A stretch of 17,399 nucleotides of DNA from an uncultured Rhodobacter sp. (GTDB lineage Bacteria > Pseudomonadota > Alphaproteobacteria > Rhodobacterales > Rhodobacteraceae), in contig CALGTJ010000675.1 in assembly GCA_937901435.1 (NCBI GenBank), positions 1 through 17,399 of the forward strand, read 5' to 3'. Below, piece after piece: positions 1-7,957 of this stretch (the stretch's first letter is position 1; each line of letters begins with the position of its first letter). The translations under genes and the position numbers were made by a program. The notes below the pieces were generated by a model. The model saw only the letters and a program-made list of their open reading frames with translations, had not been told where the DNA came from and made no database searches.

Positions 1-4
1 CTCA

Positions 5-20
5 TTGATTCAGAGATCAA
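5..20. repeat. Short inverted repeat TTGAT-N6-ATCAA
   Basis: The arms TTGAT (5-9) and ATCAA (16-20) are perfect reverse complements around a 6-base centre. Symmetry of this size can be an operator for a dimeric regulator, but a 5-bp arm also arises by chance and no known regulator site is recognised. The gene that lies left of the window is not visible. Confidence 0.25.
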
Positions 21-91
21 CAAACCGCGCAAGAGGGGGTGAGTAATTACCCATCGCGGCCCCAATCAAGGGACATACAGACAAGGTAGCT

Positions 92-158
92 GCTAAGCTT
101 CTCCCGGCGTCGCGACAACATAGCCCCCACCCAGATCGTGGCGCCGGGAAAATTTAGC
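92..158 (+). other. Long imperfect stem-loop upstream of the gamma-glutamyltransferase gene
   Basis: An uninterrupted 8-bp stem pairs TCCCGGCG (102-109) with CGCCGGGA (142-149). It is extended outward by T99-T100 with A150-A151 and, past one bulge and one mismatch, by GCTAA (92-96) with TTAGC (154-158). That gives about 15 pairs in all. The 32-base apical part can hold a further CCAC/GTGG pairing (127-130 with 138-141). No T run follows on either strand, so it does not look like a rho-independent terminator. It could be a structured 5' leader of the downstream gene or part of a small RNA. No known riboswitch class is recognised. Confidence 0.5.
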
Positions 159-162
159 CTCC

Positions 163-197
163 CTCTTGGAAATGACCGTTTTCAATCACTCCAAGGG
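163..197 (+). other. Second stem-loop in the same leader
   Basis: CTTGGA (165-170) pairs with TCCAAG (190-195) around a 19-base loop, extended by one wobble and one C-G pair (163-164 with 196-197). It lies just 3' of the longer stem and 55 bases before the start codon, so the two may form one structured leader. The rest of the leader ends in a strong ribosome binding site, GGAGGG at 242-247, 5 bases before ATG. Confidence 0.35.
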
Positions 198-252
198 CTG
201 GAACTCCGCCCAATAAAGGCTACTGTCCCGCGAAACACTTCGGAGGGATAAA

Positions 253-1833
253 ATGCGCGATTTCCACTTGCCGGGCCGGTCGCCGGTGCTGGCCTCAAAT
301 GGCATATGCGCCACCTCACATCCGTTGGCCGCCAAAGTCGCTATCCAAACGCTTGAGGCGGGCGGCAACGCCGTGGATGCCGCGATCGCCGGTGCTGTGC
401 TGCTGGGCTTGTGCGAACCTCAAATGACGGGAATTGGTGGCGATTGTTTTGTCCTGATCAAACCCGCGGGGGATGAACGTATCGTCGCGCTCAATGGCTC
501 TGGCCGCGGCCCTGCTGGTCTGGACGCCGCCGCCTTGCGTGACGCGGGTCACAAAACCATGCCAGAATACACACCCGATGCTGTGACGATCCCCGGTGCA
601 ATTGACGCCTTTTGCACGCTGTCTCAAGACTACGGAATGCTTGGGCTCGACGCTGTGCTGGCCCCCACAATCCGCTATGCGGAAGCCGGGATCCCGGTCG
701 CGCCGCGTGTCTCTGTCGACTGGGCAGAGTCGGTGGACAAGCTGCAAGGCGTTGCGCGCGACTATTACCTGAACACGGGCAAGGCCCCGAAGGTGGGTGA
801 AGTGTTTCGCCAAGCCAAACAGGCAGAGGTCCTGCGGCGCATCGCCAAAGAGGGGCGCGCCGGGTTTTACGAAGGCGAGGTGGCCGAAGATATGGTTGCC
901 AGCCTGCGCGCGCTTGGCGGTAGCCATACGATGGAGGACTTTGCCGCAACGCGCTGTTCCTACGCCGAGCCGATCTGTGGCACCTACAAAGAAATGGAAT
1001 TGGTCGAGCATCCACCGAATGGTCAGGGTGCGACGGCCATCTTGTTGAACAATATCCTTTCGCAATTTGACATTGCCGCAATGGATCCCTTTGGCACAAT
1101 GCGTGCCCATATCGAAACCGAGGCCAGCAAACTGGCCTATGACACCCGCGTACGGTTCATGGCCGATCCCGATTATATGACCCGGTTGGATTATATGCTG
1201 TCGATGGACGCGGCCAAGAAACTGGCCGCTCTGATCGACCCAAAGCACGCGATGCCGTCGGCGACCTCGATTTCTGAGGCTGTACACAAAGACACGATTT
1301 ATATCACTGTGGTCGATAAGGATCGCATGGCCGTGTCATTGATCTATTCGATCTTCCACAGCTTTGGCTCGGGCATTGCCTCTGACAAATTCGGGATCCT
1401 GTTCCAGAACCGTGGTGCCGGCTTTTCCCTGGAGGAAGGTCACGCCAATGAGGCCGGCGCGGGCAAGCGCCCGATGCATACGATCATTCCGGGCATGTTG
1501 CGCCAGAACGGCAAGGTAATCATACCCTTTGGCGTCATGGGCGGACAGTATCAGGCCTGCGGCCACGCGCGTTTTGTCACCAATCTGGTCGATTTCGGCA
1601 TGGACCCGCAAAGCGCCATCGACGCGCCGCGCTGTTTCTCTGAGTTCGGCGATATGAAGGTCGAAAGGGGCTATGCCCGCACAGTACATCAAGAGCTTGC
1701 CGATATGGGCCATGCGGTCTCTGTCCCGAATACCGGGATTGGCGGCGCTCAGGCGATCCGAATCGACCACGAGCTTGGCATTCTTGAGGGGGCCTCTGAT
1801 CCCCGCAAGGATGGCTGCGCGCTTGGGTACTGA
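253..1833 (+). CDS. Gamma-glutamyltransferase family protein (Ntn hydrolase)
   Basis: This is a 526-aa member of the gamma-glutamyltranspeptidase family, which cleaves or transfers gamma-glutamyl groups from glutathione-like substrates after self-cleavage into a large and a small subunit. The N-terminal part carries the family's GGNAVDAAIA and TGIGGD motifs (about residues 36-66). The predicted cleavage site and nucleophile is Thr348 in the stretch DTIYITVVD, which aligns on the VVD of the classical TTHYSVVD motif. The small subunit would then be about 179 aa, with the FGSGI segment soon after. There is no signal peptide, unlike periplasmic Ggt, so a cytoplasmic enzyme is inferred. The start is fixed by GGAGGG 5 bases upstream. 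The rhodanese gene follows after 33 bases and is probably co-transcribed. The natural substrate is unknown; oxamate or other amidohydrolase activities occur in relatives. Confidence 0.9.
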   Translation: MRDFHLPGRSPVLASNGICATSHPLAAKVAIQTLEAGGNAVDAAIAGAVLLGLCEPQMTGIGGDCFVLIKPAGDERIVALNGSGRGPAGLDAAALRDAGHKTMPEYTPDAVTIPGAIDAFCTLSQDYGMLGLDAVLAPTIRYAEAGIPVAPRVSVDWAESVDKLQGVARDYYLNTGKAPKVGEVFRQAKQAEVLRRIAKEGRAGFYEGEVAEDMVASLRALGGSHTMEDFAATRCSYAEPICGTYKEMELVEHPPNGQGATAILLNNILSQFDIAAMDPFGTMRAHIETEASKLAYDTRVRFMADPDYMTRLDYMLSMDAAKKLAALIDPKHAMPSATSISEAVHKDTIYITVVDKDRMAVSLIYSIFHSFGSGIASDKFGILFQNRGAGFSLEEGHANEAGAGKRPMHTIIPGMLRQNGKVIIPFGVMGGQYQACGHARFVTNLVDFGMDPQSAIDAPRCFSEFGDMKVERGYARTVHQELADMGHAVSVPNTGIGGAQAIRIDHELGILEGASDPRKDGCALGY

Positions 1834-1866
1834 ACCAATAATATTCTGAATTTAAAGGATAAACAC

Positions 1867-2259
1867 ATGCCCATTCGTCCCATAAAAGACATGGTAGCAG
1901 AGGCCAAGGCACAGATCACAACGCTGAGCCTTGCCGATGTGCAGGCAAAGCAAGAAGCTGGAGAGGTCTTATTGGTCGATATCCGCGACCCGCGCGAACT
2001 TAAGCGGGAGGGGCGCATTCCCGGTGCCTTTCACGCCCCTCGCGGTATGTTGGAGTTTTGGGTCGATCCGTCCTCGCCCTATTTCAAGCCTGCCCTGAGC
2101 ACCGACAAGACGCTTGTGCTTTTCTGCGCAAGCGCGTGGCGGTCGGCGCTGTCGGTCAAGACACTGCAGGATATGGGCGTGGAAAACATCGCCGAGCTTG
2201 ACGGCGGCTTCAAAGGCTGGCGCGAGTCCGGCGCCCCGGTCGAAACCGAAGAGGCCTAG
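1867..2259 (+). CDS. Single-domain rhodanese-like protein
   Basis: This is a 130-aa soluble rhodanese-fold protein, a family that carries sulfur as a persulfide on a catalytic cysteine. The conserved DIRDPRE motif near the N-terminal third (about residues 38-44) and the active-site loop C-A-S-A-W-R beginning at Cys87 are visible. The loop has the six-residue length typical of sulfurtransferases, with arginine at its end. The ribosome binding site AAAGGA lies 7 bases before ATG. It follows the gamma-glutamyltransferase gene by 33 bases; a role in cysteine or glutathione sulfur handling with that enzyme is an inference. Its TAG stop overlaps the stop of the convergent hspQ within a CTAG tetranucleotide. 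Confidence 0.88.
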   Translation: MPIRPIKDMVAEAKAQITTLSLADVQAKQEAGEVLLVDIRDPRELKREGRIPGAFHAPRGMLEFWVDPSSPYFKPALSTDKTLVLFCASAWRSALSVKTLQDMGVENIAELDGGFKGWRESGAPVETEEA

Positions 2260-2582
2260 TTCAACTGAAAGTGCAGCGGATAGTGACCATCCTCGAAATC
2301 GCCGAACAAATCAGGCAGATCGGGATGGTCCACAGGCTCGCCAGAGTAGTCCGCGACAAGGTTCTGTTCGGACACATAGGCCACGTAGTAGCTGTGGTCG
2401 TTTTCCGCCAGCAGATGATAAAACGGCTGATCCTTCGAGGGACGGCTGTCCTCTGGGATGGCGTCATACCACTCATCCGTGTTGGAAAACATCGCATCGA
2501 CGTCGAAAACAACTCCACGAAAGGGATGCTTCTTATGACGAACCACCTGACCCAAGTGGTATTTGGCGCGCGTTCTTAACAT
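2256..2582 (-). CDS. hspQ: Heat shock protein HspQ (YccV-like, hemimethylated-DNA-binding domain)
   Basis: This is a 108-aa protein of the HspQ/YccV family. In enterobacteria the family binds hemimethylated oriC DNA and acts as a specificity factor for Lon protease. Diagnostic segments are the N-terminal MLRTRAKYHLGQVVRHK, the FRGVVFDVD strand, the NTDEWYD segment and the C-terminal PDLPDLFGDFEDG. The reading frame stays open upstream to 2636, but the start at 2582 is chosen because the family begins with this segment and a purine-rich AAAGGGGGG lies just upstream. It is divergent from the AEC permease gene and shares an 85-base gap with it. A candidate promoter lies at 2607-2635. Confidence 0.93.
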   Translation of the reverse strand: MLRTRAKYHLGQVVRHKKHPFRGVVFDVDAMFSNTDEWYDAIPEDSRPSKDQPFYHLLAENDHSYYVAYVSEQNLVADYSGEPVDHPDLPDLFGDFEDGHYPLHFQLN

Positions 2583-2606
2583 GACGGAGCCCCCCTTTCT
2601 TTTCGT

Positions 2607-2635
2607 TCCTAGCGCTTTGGGCGGGGATTTGTCCA
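2607..2635 (-). promoter_or_regulatory. Candidate hspQ promoter, TGGACA-N17-CTAGGA
   Basis: On the minus strand the -35-like hexamer TGGACA (2635-2630) is separated by 17 bases from CTAGGA (2612-2607), inside the string GCGCTAGGAACG. The same arrangement precedes xth in this window. The predicted start of transcription is near 2600, giving a leader of about 18 bases that contains the ribosome binding site. No heat-shock (sigma-32) consensus is evident. Confidence 0.45.
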
Positions 2636-2667
2636 TGCACAGCTCTAAAAATTAAGGGAAACAGTCT

Positions 2668-3549
2668 GTGAACCTTGTTCTGACAGTGTTCGAGATCGTC
2701 ACGCCTGTGTTCCTATTGGGCGCTTTGGGGTTCTTCTGGGTCCGTTTAGGATTTGAATACCGGATAGAGTTCGTGACCCGGCTTTCGATGACCTTTGCGA
2801 TTCCCTGTCTGATCTTCGTTTCGCTGATGCAGAGCGATATCACACCAGAGGATCTGTCTACGGTTCTCTTTGCCTCGATCGCGGGCTATGCGTTTCTGAC
2901 GATAGCATCCTATGTCGTCGTTAAGGTTCTGCGGCTGGAAACGCGCAGTTTCCTGCTGCCGCTCATCTTGGGGAATACTGGCAATCTTGGCCTGCCGCTG
3001 GCCTATTTTGCCTTTGGTGATCAGGGACTTGGCTATGCTTTGGTGATCTTTGCAGTCTCGGGGATTTATGGGTTCACCTTCGGCGTTTGGGTGGTGTCCG
3101 GCGGCGGATCATTGTTGAATGTTATCAAGGAACCCTTGGTCGGCGCCACGGTTATTGGCGCGCTTTTCCTTTGGCAAGGCTGGGAAACGCCCCTTGTCCT
3201 GACCCGCACGCTGGACCTGATCGGGCAGATGGGCATCCCCTTGATGCTGATCACGCTTGGCGTTGCCGTCGCGCGATTGCGGCCCGCAAACCTTGGGCTG
3301 GCCCTGTGGCTGTCGGTGCTGCGCGTCATATTGTGGGTCGGGATCGCTTGGGGAACGGCGCATCTGTTTGGCCTCTCATCCGTGGCCTTTGGTGTGCTGG
3401 TACTGCAATTGTCCACCCCGATGGCCGTCACATCCTACATGCTGGCCGAAAAATACGGCGCTGATTCGGAGCGGGTGGCCGGGTTGGTCGTGGTTTCAAC
3501 GGTGCTTGCGATCATAAGCTTACCGATCACACTTGCGTTTTTGATCTGA
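2668..3549 (+). CDS. AEC family transporter (auxin efflux carrier / malonate-type permease)
   Basis: This is a 293-aa, very hydrophobic inner-membrane protein with about ten predicted membrane segments arranged as two halves. It resembles bacterial members of the auxin-efflux-carrier family (YfdV/MdcF type). The segment LILGNTGNLGLPL near residues 104-116 matches the conserved asparagine- and proline-containing break in the first half, and QLSTPMAVTSYMLAEKYG near 248-265 matches the second half. It starts at GTG, preceded by AAGGGA. The substrate cannot be told; relatives move malonate, malate or other carboxylates. Codon use matches the neighbours, and the transglycosylase gene follows after 77 bases. 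Confidence 0.88.
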   Translation: MNLVLTVFEIVTPVFLLGALGFFWVRLGFEYRIEFVTRLSMTFAIPCLIFVSLMQSDITPEDLSTVLFASIAGYAFLTIASYVVVKVLRLETRSFLLPLILGNTGNLGLPLAYFAFGDQGLGYALVIFAVSGIYGFTFGVWVVSGGGSLLNVIKEPLVGATVIGALFLWQGWETPLVLTRTLDLIGQMGIPLMLITLGVAVARLRPANLGLALWLSVLRVILWVGIAWGTAHLFGLSSVAFGVLVLQLSTPMAVTSYMLAEKYGADSERVAGLVVVSTVLAIISLPITLAFLI

Positions 3550-3556
3550 TTACAAA

Positions 3557-3571
3557 CGAAAATTCATTTCG
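3557..3571. repeat. Inverted repeat CGAAA-N5-TTTCG before the transglycosylase gene
   Basis: The arms CGAAA (3557-3561) and TTTCG (3567-3571) lie just after the permease stop codon and before the transglycosylase gene. They could be a weak operator or a small RNA hairpin. No T run follows, so it is not a rho-independent terminator. The arm is short and function is unproven. Confidence 0.25.
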
Positions 3572-3626
3572 CTTAGACGGACTTTCAGATATGTTAAGAA
3601 AAAAGAAAATAAAAAGCGATAGGCAC

Positions 3627-4217
3627 ATGAGCAGACCTTTCCGCGCCTTCCTGTTGATCATGCTTGTGGCCAGTTGTGGCGGCGGCAGCAGCAAGTCGTC
3701 CCCACCCCGCAATCTGGATGATGCCTGTAGCATCGTTCGCCAGAAACCTGACTATCTAAAGGCCTTTAAGCGGGTCGAACGCCGGTGGGATATTCCGGTG
3801 CACGTCCAGATGGCGATCATCCATCAAGAATCCAAATTCGATGGCGATGCCCGCACCCCTTTGCGCTATACTCTGGGTGTTATTCCGATGGGCCGTCAGT
3901 CATCCGCATACGGTTATTCTCAGGCGCTGGACGGCACTTGGGAAGAATATCAGGAAGAGCAGGGCAAGCGCCGTGCCAAGCGCGATGACATCGCAGATGC
4001 GACAGATTTCATGGGGTGGTACATGAACAACACCCGCGAGCGCACAGGCGTCGCCCTGACCGATGCACGGAATCAGTATCTGGCATATCACGATGGGCAA
4101 ACCGGCTATTTGCGCGGTACGCACAATAGCAAGCCTTGGCTGATCTCTGTTGCCGCGCGGGTCGCGGACCGGTCGGAAATGTACAAACGCCAACTGGCGA
4201 CATGCGGTGTGAGGTAA
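3627..4217 (+). CDS. Lipoprotein lytic transglycosylase (SLT domain)
   Basis: This is a 196-aa predicted outer-membrane or periplasmic lipoprotein that would cleave peptidoglycan glycan strands with formation of 1,6-anhydro-muramyl ends. The N-terminal hydrophobic stretch ends in the lipobox V-A-S-C with the lipidated Cys17, followed by a glycine- and serine-rich tether. The SLT fold is marked by HQESKF with the catalytic Glu68, then SSAYGYSQALDGTW, then the YLAYHDGQTGY segment. An upstream in-frame ATG at 3591 would add 12 residues rich in lysine (KKKIK) coded by an A-rich stretch. The start at 3627 is preferred because it gives the usual short lipoprotein signal; neither start has a strong ribosome binding site. 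Its stop abuts the lolA stop on the other strand. Confidence 0.85.
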   Translation: MSRPFRAFLLIMLVASCGGGSSKSSPPRNLDDACSIVRQKPDYLKAFKRVERRWDIPVHVQMAIIHQESKFDGDARTPLRYTLGVIPMGRQSSAYGYSQALDGTWEEYQEEQGKRRAKRDDIADATDFMGWYMNNTRERTGVALTDARNQYLAYHDGQTGYLRGTHNSKPWLISVAARVADRSEMYKRQLATCGVR

Positions 4218-4226
4218 CTACCTCAC
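4209..4226. repeat. Perfect 8-bp palindrome holding the stop codons of two convergent genes
   Basis: GTGAGGTA (4209-4216) and TACCTCAC (4219-4226) flank the two bases AC. The transglycosylase ends in GTG AGG TAA and lolA, read from the other strand, ends in GTG AGG TAG, so both proteins end Val-Arg. RNA from either strand can form the same short hairpin, but no T run follows, so efficient intrinsic termination is doubtful. Confidence 0.6.
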
Positions 4227-4820
4227 CCGCTTTTGCACCTCTGTCGGGATACTGAAAAGCGAGGCGGCCAATTGTGCATTGGGCTGCATATCACCCAGAA
4301 TGACGGTGGTTTTTGTGCCATCCGCGCCGGTAATCACCCACTGACGCAACTCGACGGGTGGGCCAGAAAACACGAGGCTGATCGTCCCGTAATCCGGATG
4401 TTCCGGGTCCTGCGCGATAACCGAGGTCGCTGTGCCGTCGAACCTGTGCCCCACAACCATATCGGCCGTCGCAAGGTTCACATTGCGTTGCAGGATCAGG
4501 TTAAGGGGCGTGCGCTTTAGCGGATATTGCTCTGGCGGTTGATTGGACTTGGTGTCAAAAATCGCCACCTGCCCCCCGCCGGCCATCACCAAAACCGGCT
4601 CTGGCGGATCATATTCAAACCGGATCCGACCGGGGCGTTTGATGAAAATCGTGCCCGTCGCGATGGTCCCGTCATCATTGATCTGCGTGAACGCGCCTTT
4701 GGCGGTTGTCATATCATTCAGATATCTGGACAAAGCATTAAGCGACAGCTTTTCGGCTGCGGAGACCGGCAAAGCGGCGACCAGCAACATCGGCAATAAT
4801 ATGCGGCGAGTAAGGTTCAT
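4218..4820 (-). CDS. lolA: Outer membrane lipoprotein carrier protein LolA
   Basis: This is a 200-aa periplasmic chaperone that carries lipoproteins from the LolCDE complex to the outer membrane. A signal peptide (NLTRRILLPMLLVAALPVSA) is cleaved near residue 21. The mature part shows the LolA pattern: an N-terminal helix LNALSRYLNDM, then GAFTQINDDG, GTIFIKRPGRIRFEYDPP and QYPLKRTPLNLIL. The frame is open further upstream to 4871, but the start at 4820 is chosen because GGAAG lies just before it and the signal peptide begins there. It is 123 bases downstream of ftsK on the same strand, an order consistent with one transcription unit for envelope and division functions. Confidence 0.93.
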   Translation of the reverse strand: MNLTRRILLPMLLVAALPVSAAEKLSLNALSRYLNDMTTAKGAFTQINDDGTIATGTIFIKRPGRIRFEYDPPEPVLVMAGGGQVAIFDTKSNQPPEQYPLKRTPLNLILQRNVNLATADMVVGHRFDGTATSVIAQDPEHPDYGTISLVFSGPPVELRQWVITGADGTKTTVILGDMQPNAQLAASLFSIPTEVQKRVR

Positions 4821-4943
4821 AACTTCCATGTAGTGTGTGCGAGGGGCCATTGCACGGGGACTTACGCGCAACTTTCCTCAACTCGCGGAGAATTGCCGAT
4901 GCGAGGCCAAGACCCGCATCCTGCAAAGGTCATTGCATCCGTT

Positions 4944-7943
4944 CTATTGCTGCTCTGGCATCAGAATTTCGCGCTTGCCCACGTGGTTGGCGGGCGTCAC
5001 GAGGCCCGCATCTTCCATCTGTTCGACCAATCGCGCGGCCTTGTTATACCCAATCGCAAGTTTACGCTGGATATAAGAGGTCGAGCACTTGCGATCCTTG
5101 GCCACGATGGCAACAGCGGTATCATAGAGTGCATCTTCGCTATCGGTATTGCCGCCCAGCCCCAAAACCAGATCAATATCGTTCTCGGCGTCCTCGCTCG
5201 GCCCCTCGACGACACCGCTCATGTAGGCAGGCGGGCCAAAGGCCTTGAGGTAATTGACGATTTCCTCGACCTCTTCGTCAGAACAGAAGGGGCCGTGAAT
5301 CCGGGTGATCTTGGCACCCCCAGCCATGTATAGCATGTCGCCCATGCCCAGCAGTTGCTCTGCGCCCTGCTCGCCCAGAATGGTGCGGCTGTCGATCTTG
5401 GACGTCACCTGAAACGAAATCCGCGTGGGAAAGTTGGCCTTGATCGTGCCGGTGATCACATCAACCGAGGGGCGTTGAGTGGCCATGATCAGGTGGATGC
5501 CAGAGGCCCGCGCCATCTGCGCAAGACGCTGAATACACGCCTCAATCTCTTTGCCTGCGACCATCATCAGGTCGGCCATCTCGTCGACGATGACGACGAT
5601 ATAGGGCAGCTTGACCGGCTTGAACTCATCCGTTTCAAAGATCGGCTCGCCCGTATCATCGTCAAACCCGGTCTGAACCGTGCGGCTGAACATCTCGTTC
5701 CGGCTTAGGGCGTCGGCCACGCGACCGTTGTAGCCTTCGATATTGCGCACGCCCATCTTGGACATCTTACGGTAGCGCTCTTCCATCTCGCCCACGACCC
5801 ATTTCAGGGCAACGACGGCCTTTTTCGGGTCGGTCACAACAGGCGACAGCAGATGCGGGATGCCGTCATAGACGGACAATTCCAGCATCTTGGGGTCGAT
5901 CATGATCAGGCGGCATTCATCCGGGCTAAGTTTATACAGCAGCGACAGGATCATCGTGTTGATCGCCACCGACTTACCGGAACCGGTAGTACCAGCAATC
6001 AACAAGTGAGGCATCTTCGCAAGGTTCGCGACCACCGGGTCGCCACCAATGTCCTTGCCCAGCGCCAATGGCAGGCGCATGTTGCTATCGCCAAAGTCAC
6101 GGGACGAGATCACCTCGCGCAGCACACACATCTCGCGGTTCACGTTGGGCAATTCGATACCGATCACACTGCGGCCGGGCACCGTCGAGACACGCGCGGA
6201 CAGGGCCGACATAGAGCGCGCGATGTCATCGGCCAGACCGATGACACGGCTGGCCTTGAGGCCTGCGGCAGGTTCAAGCTCGTACATCGTCACCACGGGG
6301 CCGGGGCGAACCGAAACGATTTCGCCTTTGACGCCATAGTCGTCCAGCACGGATTCCAGCATCCGCGCATTCTGTTCCAACGCATCGTCGCTAAGGTGAT
6401 GGCGGGTGATTTCCGACGGATCGCTGAGCAGGGACAGGGGCGGAGTCTCATAGCCCGGCAGACCAGCCTCTTCAAACTGTAACCGGGGCTGCGCCTCTTC
6501 GCGGGCCTGTTTGGACGGCACGGGCGCTTTGCGCGCGGGATTATGCACAACGGCGCGCGGTTCCGGCTGAACCGGCGCGCGTGGGACAATCACCGTTGGC
6601 GCTGCATGTGCGGGCTGTTGCGCAACGGGTGCGGGGCTTGGCGTGTGGACAAGGCCGGGCGTTGCCTGTGTATCATCATAGTCATAGCCGTCGTCGGTCT
6701 CGTGATCCTCATAGAGAGGCACAGACGCGTCAAGCGCCGCAGGGTCCACATCGACAAACATCGGCGCAGGCGCAGCAAAGGCGGCGGATTTTGGCAGAGC
6801 CCTGACAGGTTCGATATCCGACAGAATCATCGGCTTGGGGCCCCGCGCGCGTAAGGGCGGCTCTGTGCGGCGGGCCTGCATCGACGGGGCCTGACGGACC
6901 CGGTTCTTGATGACATTGCTGATCTTGGCCTTGATCCGGTCATCGCCGGTCAGCGGCTCTTGCACCGGCGCGGTCAGCGGCGGCTCTGCCGGGGCTTTGT
7001 CCAGAACCGGAGCGCGTTTGATCAGGCCAGGAATGCGCAGACGCAGGCCGGATTTCGGCTCTATCGGCTCGGGAAGGCCATCGTCCTCGTCCGTCAGATA
7101 TGTGTCGTCGTCCTCATGCACCTGCTCTGCGTCCCAAGCGGCATAGCGCTGGTCCTCTTCTGCCTCCAGTCGGCGACGTTCCTGACGGTCGGCACGACGT
7201 GCGCGCAACCCTTCGGCCCCTTTGGCAGCCCCAGACATTGCGCCAGTCATCGCCAAAGCTGTGCCGCGCGCCGCACCACGTGCCGCGCCTGCCGCACCTT
7301 TGCCCACAAGCTGCATCAAATGTGCATAGGCAACGATCAAACTGACACCAAAGAACCGCGCCACGCGGCGGATTTCGACCATGGTGAACCCCATCACGAA
7401 CAGGGACATGCCCAGCGCGCTGAAGGCAACGATCAGCGCCATGATCTTGAGACCCACAGTGGCCTTGATCGGCACGATATTCAGGATCGCGCCCAGAACC
7501 GTGTCGCCAAACAACCCACCCAGCCCAAACGAATGCGTCCATTCATGGGTCGGCACATGGGTCGAGGCATAGACAGAGATCAGAGCGATGCCGATCGGGG
7601 CAAAAATGACCCGGCTTATGGCCCGGTCAGATCCGATATGACTGAGGAACCGCGCACCCCAGACCAGCAACACAGCACAAAACCCCCAAGCGCCCCAGCC
7701 CACGATGATGAACAAAGGCGAGGCAATAGAGGCCCCAAGACGGCCCAAAAGATTGCGCGCAGGTTCATCGGTGACGGACAGCCAGCTTGGATCTTCGGGC
7801 ACGTAAGAGCCAAGGATCATCGCCATGATGATCCCTGCAACCAAAAGAGCGAAGCCAAGCAGTTCCTTGGTCCGCCGTTCCAGTACAGCCTGGGTCTGGC
7901 TGTCCAACAGCCGACCCCGCCCCCGTGCCTGATATGTTGCCAT
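4944..7943 (-). CDS. ftsK: DNA translocase FtsK
   Basis: This is a 999-aa septal DNA motor that pumps DNA and activates XerCD recombination at dif. Domains in order are: an N-terminal membrane part with about four to five helices (residues about 30-190); an alanine/glycine-rich and then charged, proline-rich linker (about 205-480); a RecA-like motor with Walker A GTTGSGKS (651-658, Lys657) and Walker [12 protein letters not shown] (Asp787, Glu788), plus [17 protein letters not shown]; and a C-terminal winged-helix gamma domain (about 930-999) that reads DNA polarity. The ATG at 7943 gives [10 protein letters not shown], which resembles relatives. A GTG at 7961 overlaps the upstream TGA as GTGA and is the alternative start, with translational coupling. 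The gap to the aminotransferase gene is 14 bases with the ATG start. The protein is probably an essential cell-division component. Confidence 0.96.
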   Translation of the reverse strand: MATYQARGRGRLLDSQTQAVLERRTKELLGFALLVAGIIMAMILGSYVPEDPSWLSVTDEPARNLLGRLGASIASPLFIIVGWGAWGFCAVLLVWGARFLSHIGSDRAISRVIFAPIGIALISVYASTHVPTHEWTHSFGLGGLFGDTVLGAILNIVPIKATVGLKIMALIVAFSALGMSLFVMGFTMVEIRRVARFFGVSLIVAYAHLMQLVGKGAAGAARGAARGTALAMTGAMSGAAKGAEGLRARRADRQERRRLEAEEDQRYAAWDAEQVHEDDDTYLTDEDDGLPEPIEPKSGLRLRIPGLIKRAPVLDKAPAEPPLTAPVQEPLTGDDRIKAKISNVIKNRVRQAPSMQARRTEPPLRARGPKPMILSDIEPVRALPKSAAFAAPAPMFVDVDPAALDASVPLYEDHETDDGYDYDDTQATPGLVHTPSPAPVAQQPAHAAPTVIVPRAPVQPEPRAVVHNPARKAPVPSKQAREEAQPRLQFEEAGLPGYETPPLSLLSDPSEITRHHLSDDALEQNARMLESVLDDYGVKGEIVSVRPGPVVTMYELEPAAGLKASRVIGLADDIARSMSALSARVSTVPGRSVIGIELPNVNREMCVLREVISSRDFGDSNMRLPLALGKDIGGDPVVANLAKMPHLLIAGTTGSGKSVAINTMILSLLYKLSPDECRLIMIDPKMLELSVYDGIPHLLSPVVTDPKKAVVALKWVVGEMEERYRKMSKMGVRNIEGYNGRVADALSRNEMFSRTVQTGFDDDTGEPIFETDEFKPVKLPYIVVIVDEMADLMMVAGKEIEACIQRLAQMARASGIHLIMATQRPSVDVITGTIKANFPTRISFQVTSKIDSRTILGEQGAEQLLGMGDMLYMAGGAKITRIHGPFCSDEEVEEIVNYLKAFGPPAYMSGVVEGPSEDAENDIDLVLGLGGNTDSEDALYDTAVAIVAKDRKCSTSYIQRKLAIGYNKAARLVEQMEDAGLVTPANHVGKREILMPEQQ

Positions 7944-7957
7944 GCTAGATTTTGACC

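Noticed and set aside
102..149. Rho-independent terminator of a gene left of the window
   Set aside because: The stem is strong but the loop is 32 bases and no T run follows on either strand.
1..252. tmRNA, SRP RNA, RNase P RNA or tRNA in the left-hand non-coding region
   Set aside because: None of the conserved core strings of these RNAs was recognised and no cloverleaf fits.
316..1287. Long open frame on the minus strand inside the gamma-glutamyltransferase gene
   Set aside because: It is antisense to a gene with clear family motifs and its translation has no recognisable domain; long antisense frames are common in GC-rich DNA.
2583..2636. 18-residue N-terminal extension of HspQ
   Set aside because: The family starts at the MLRTRAKYHLGQ segment, and the extension spans the ribosome binding site and the candidate promoter.
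6960..7955. Plus-strand frame of 331 codons opposite ftsK
   Set aside because: It is low-complexity (Arg/His/Gln-rich), antisense to the ftsK membrane and linker region, and has no domain signature.
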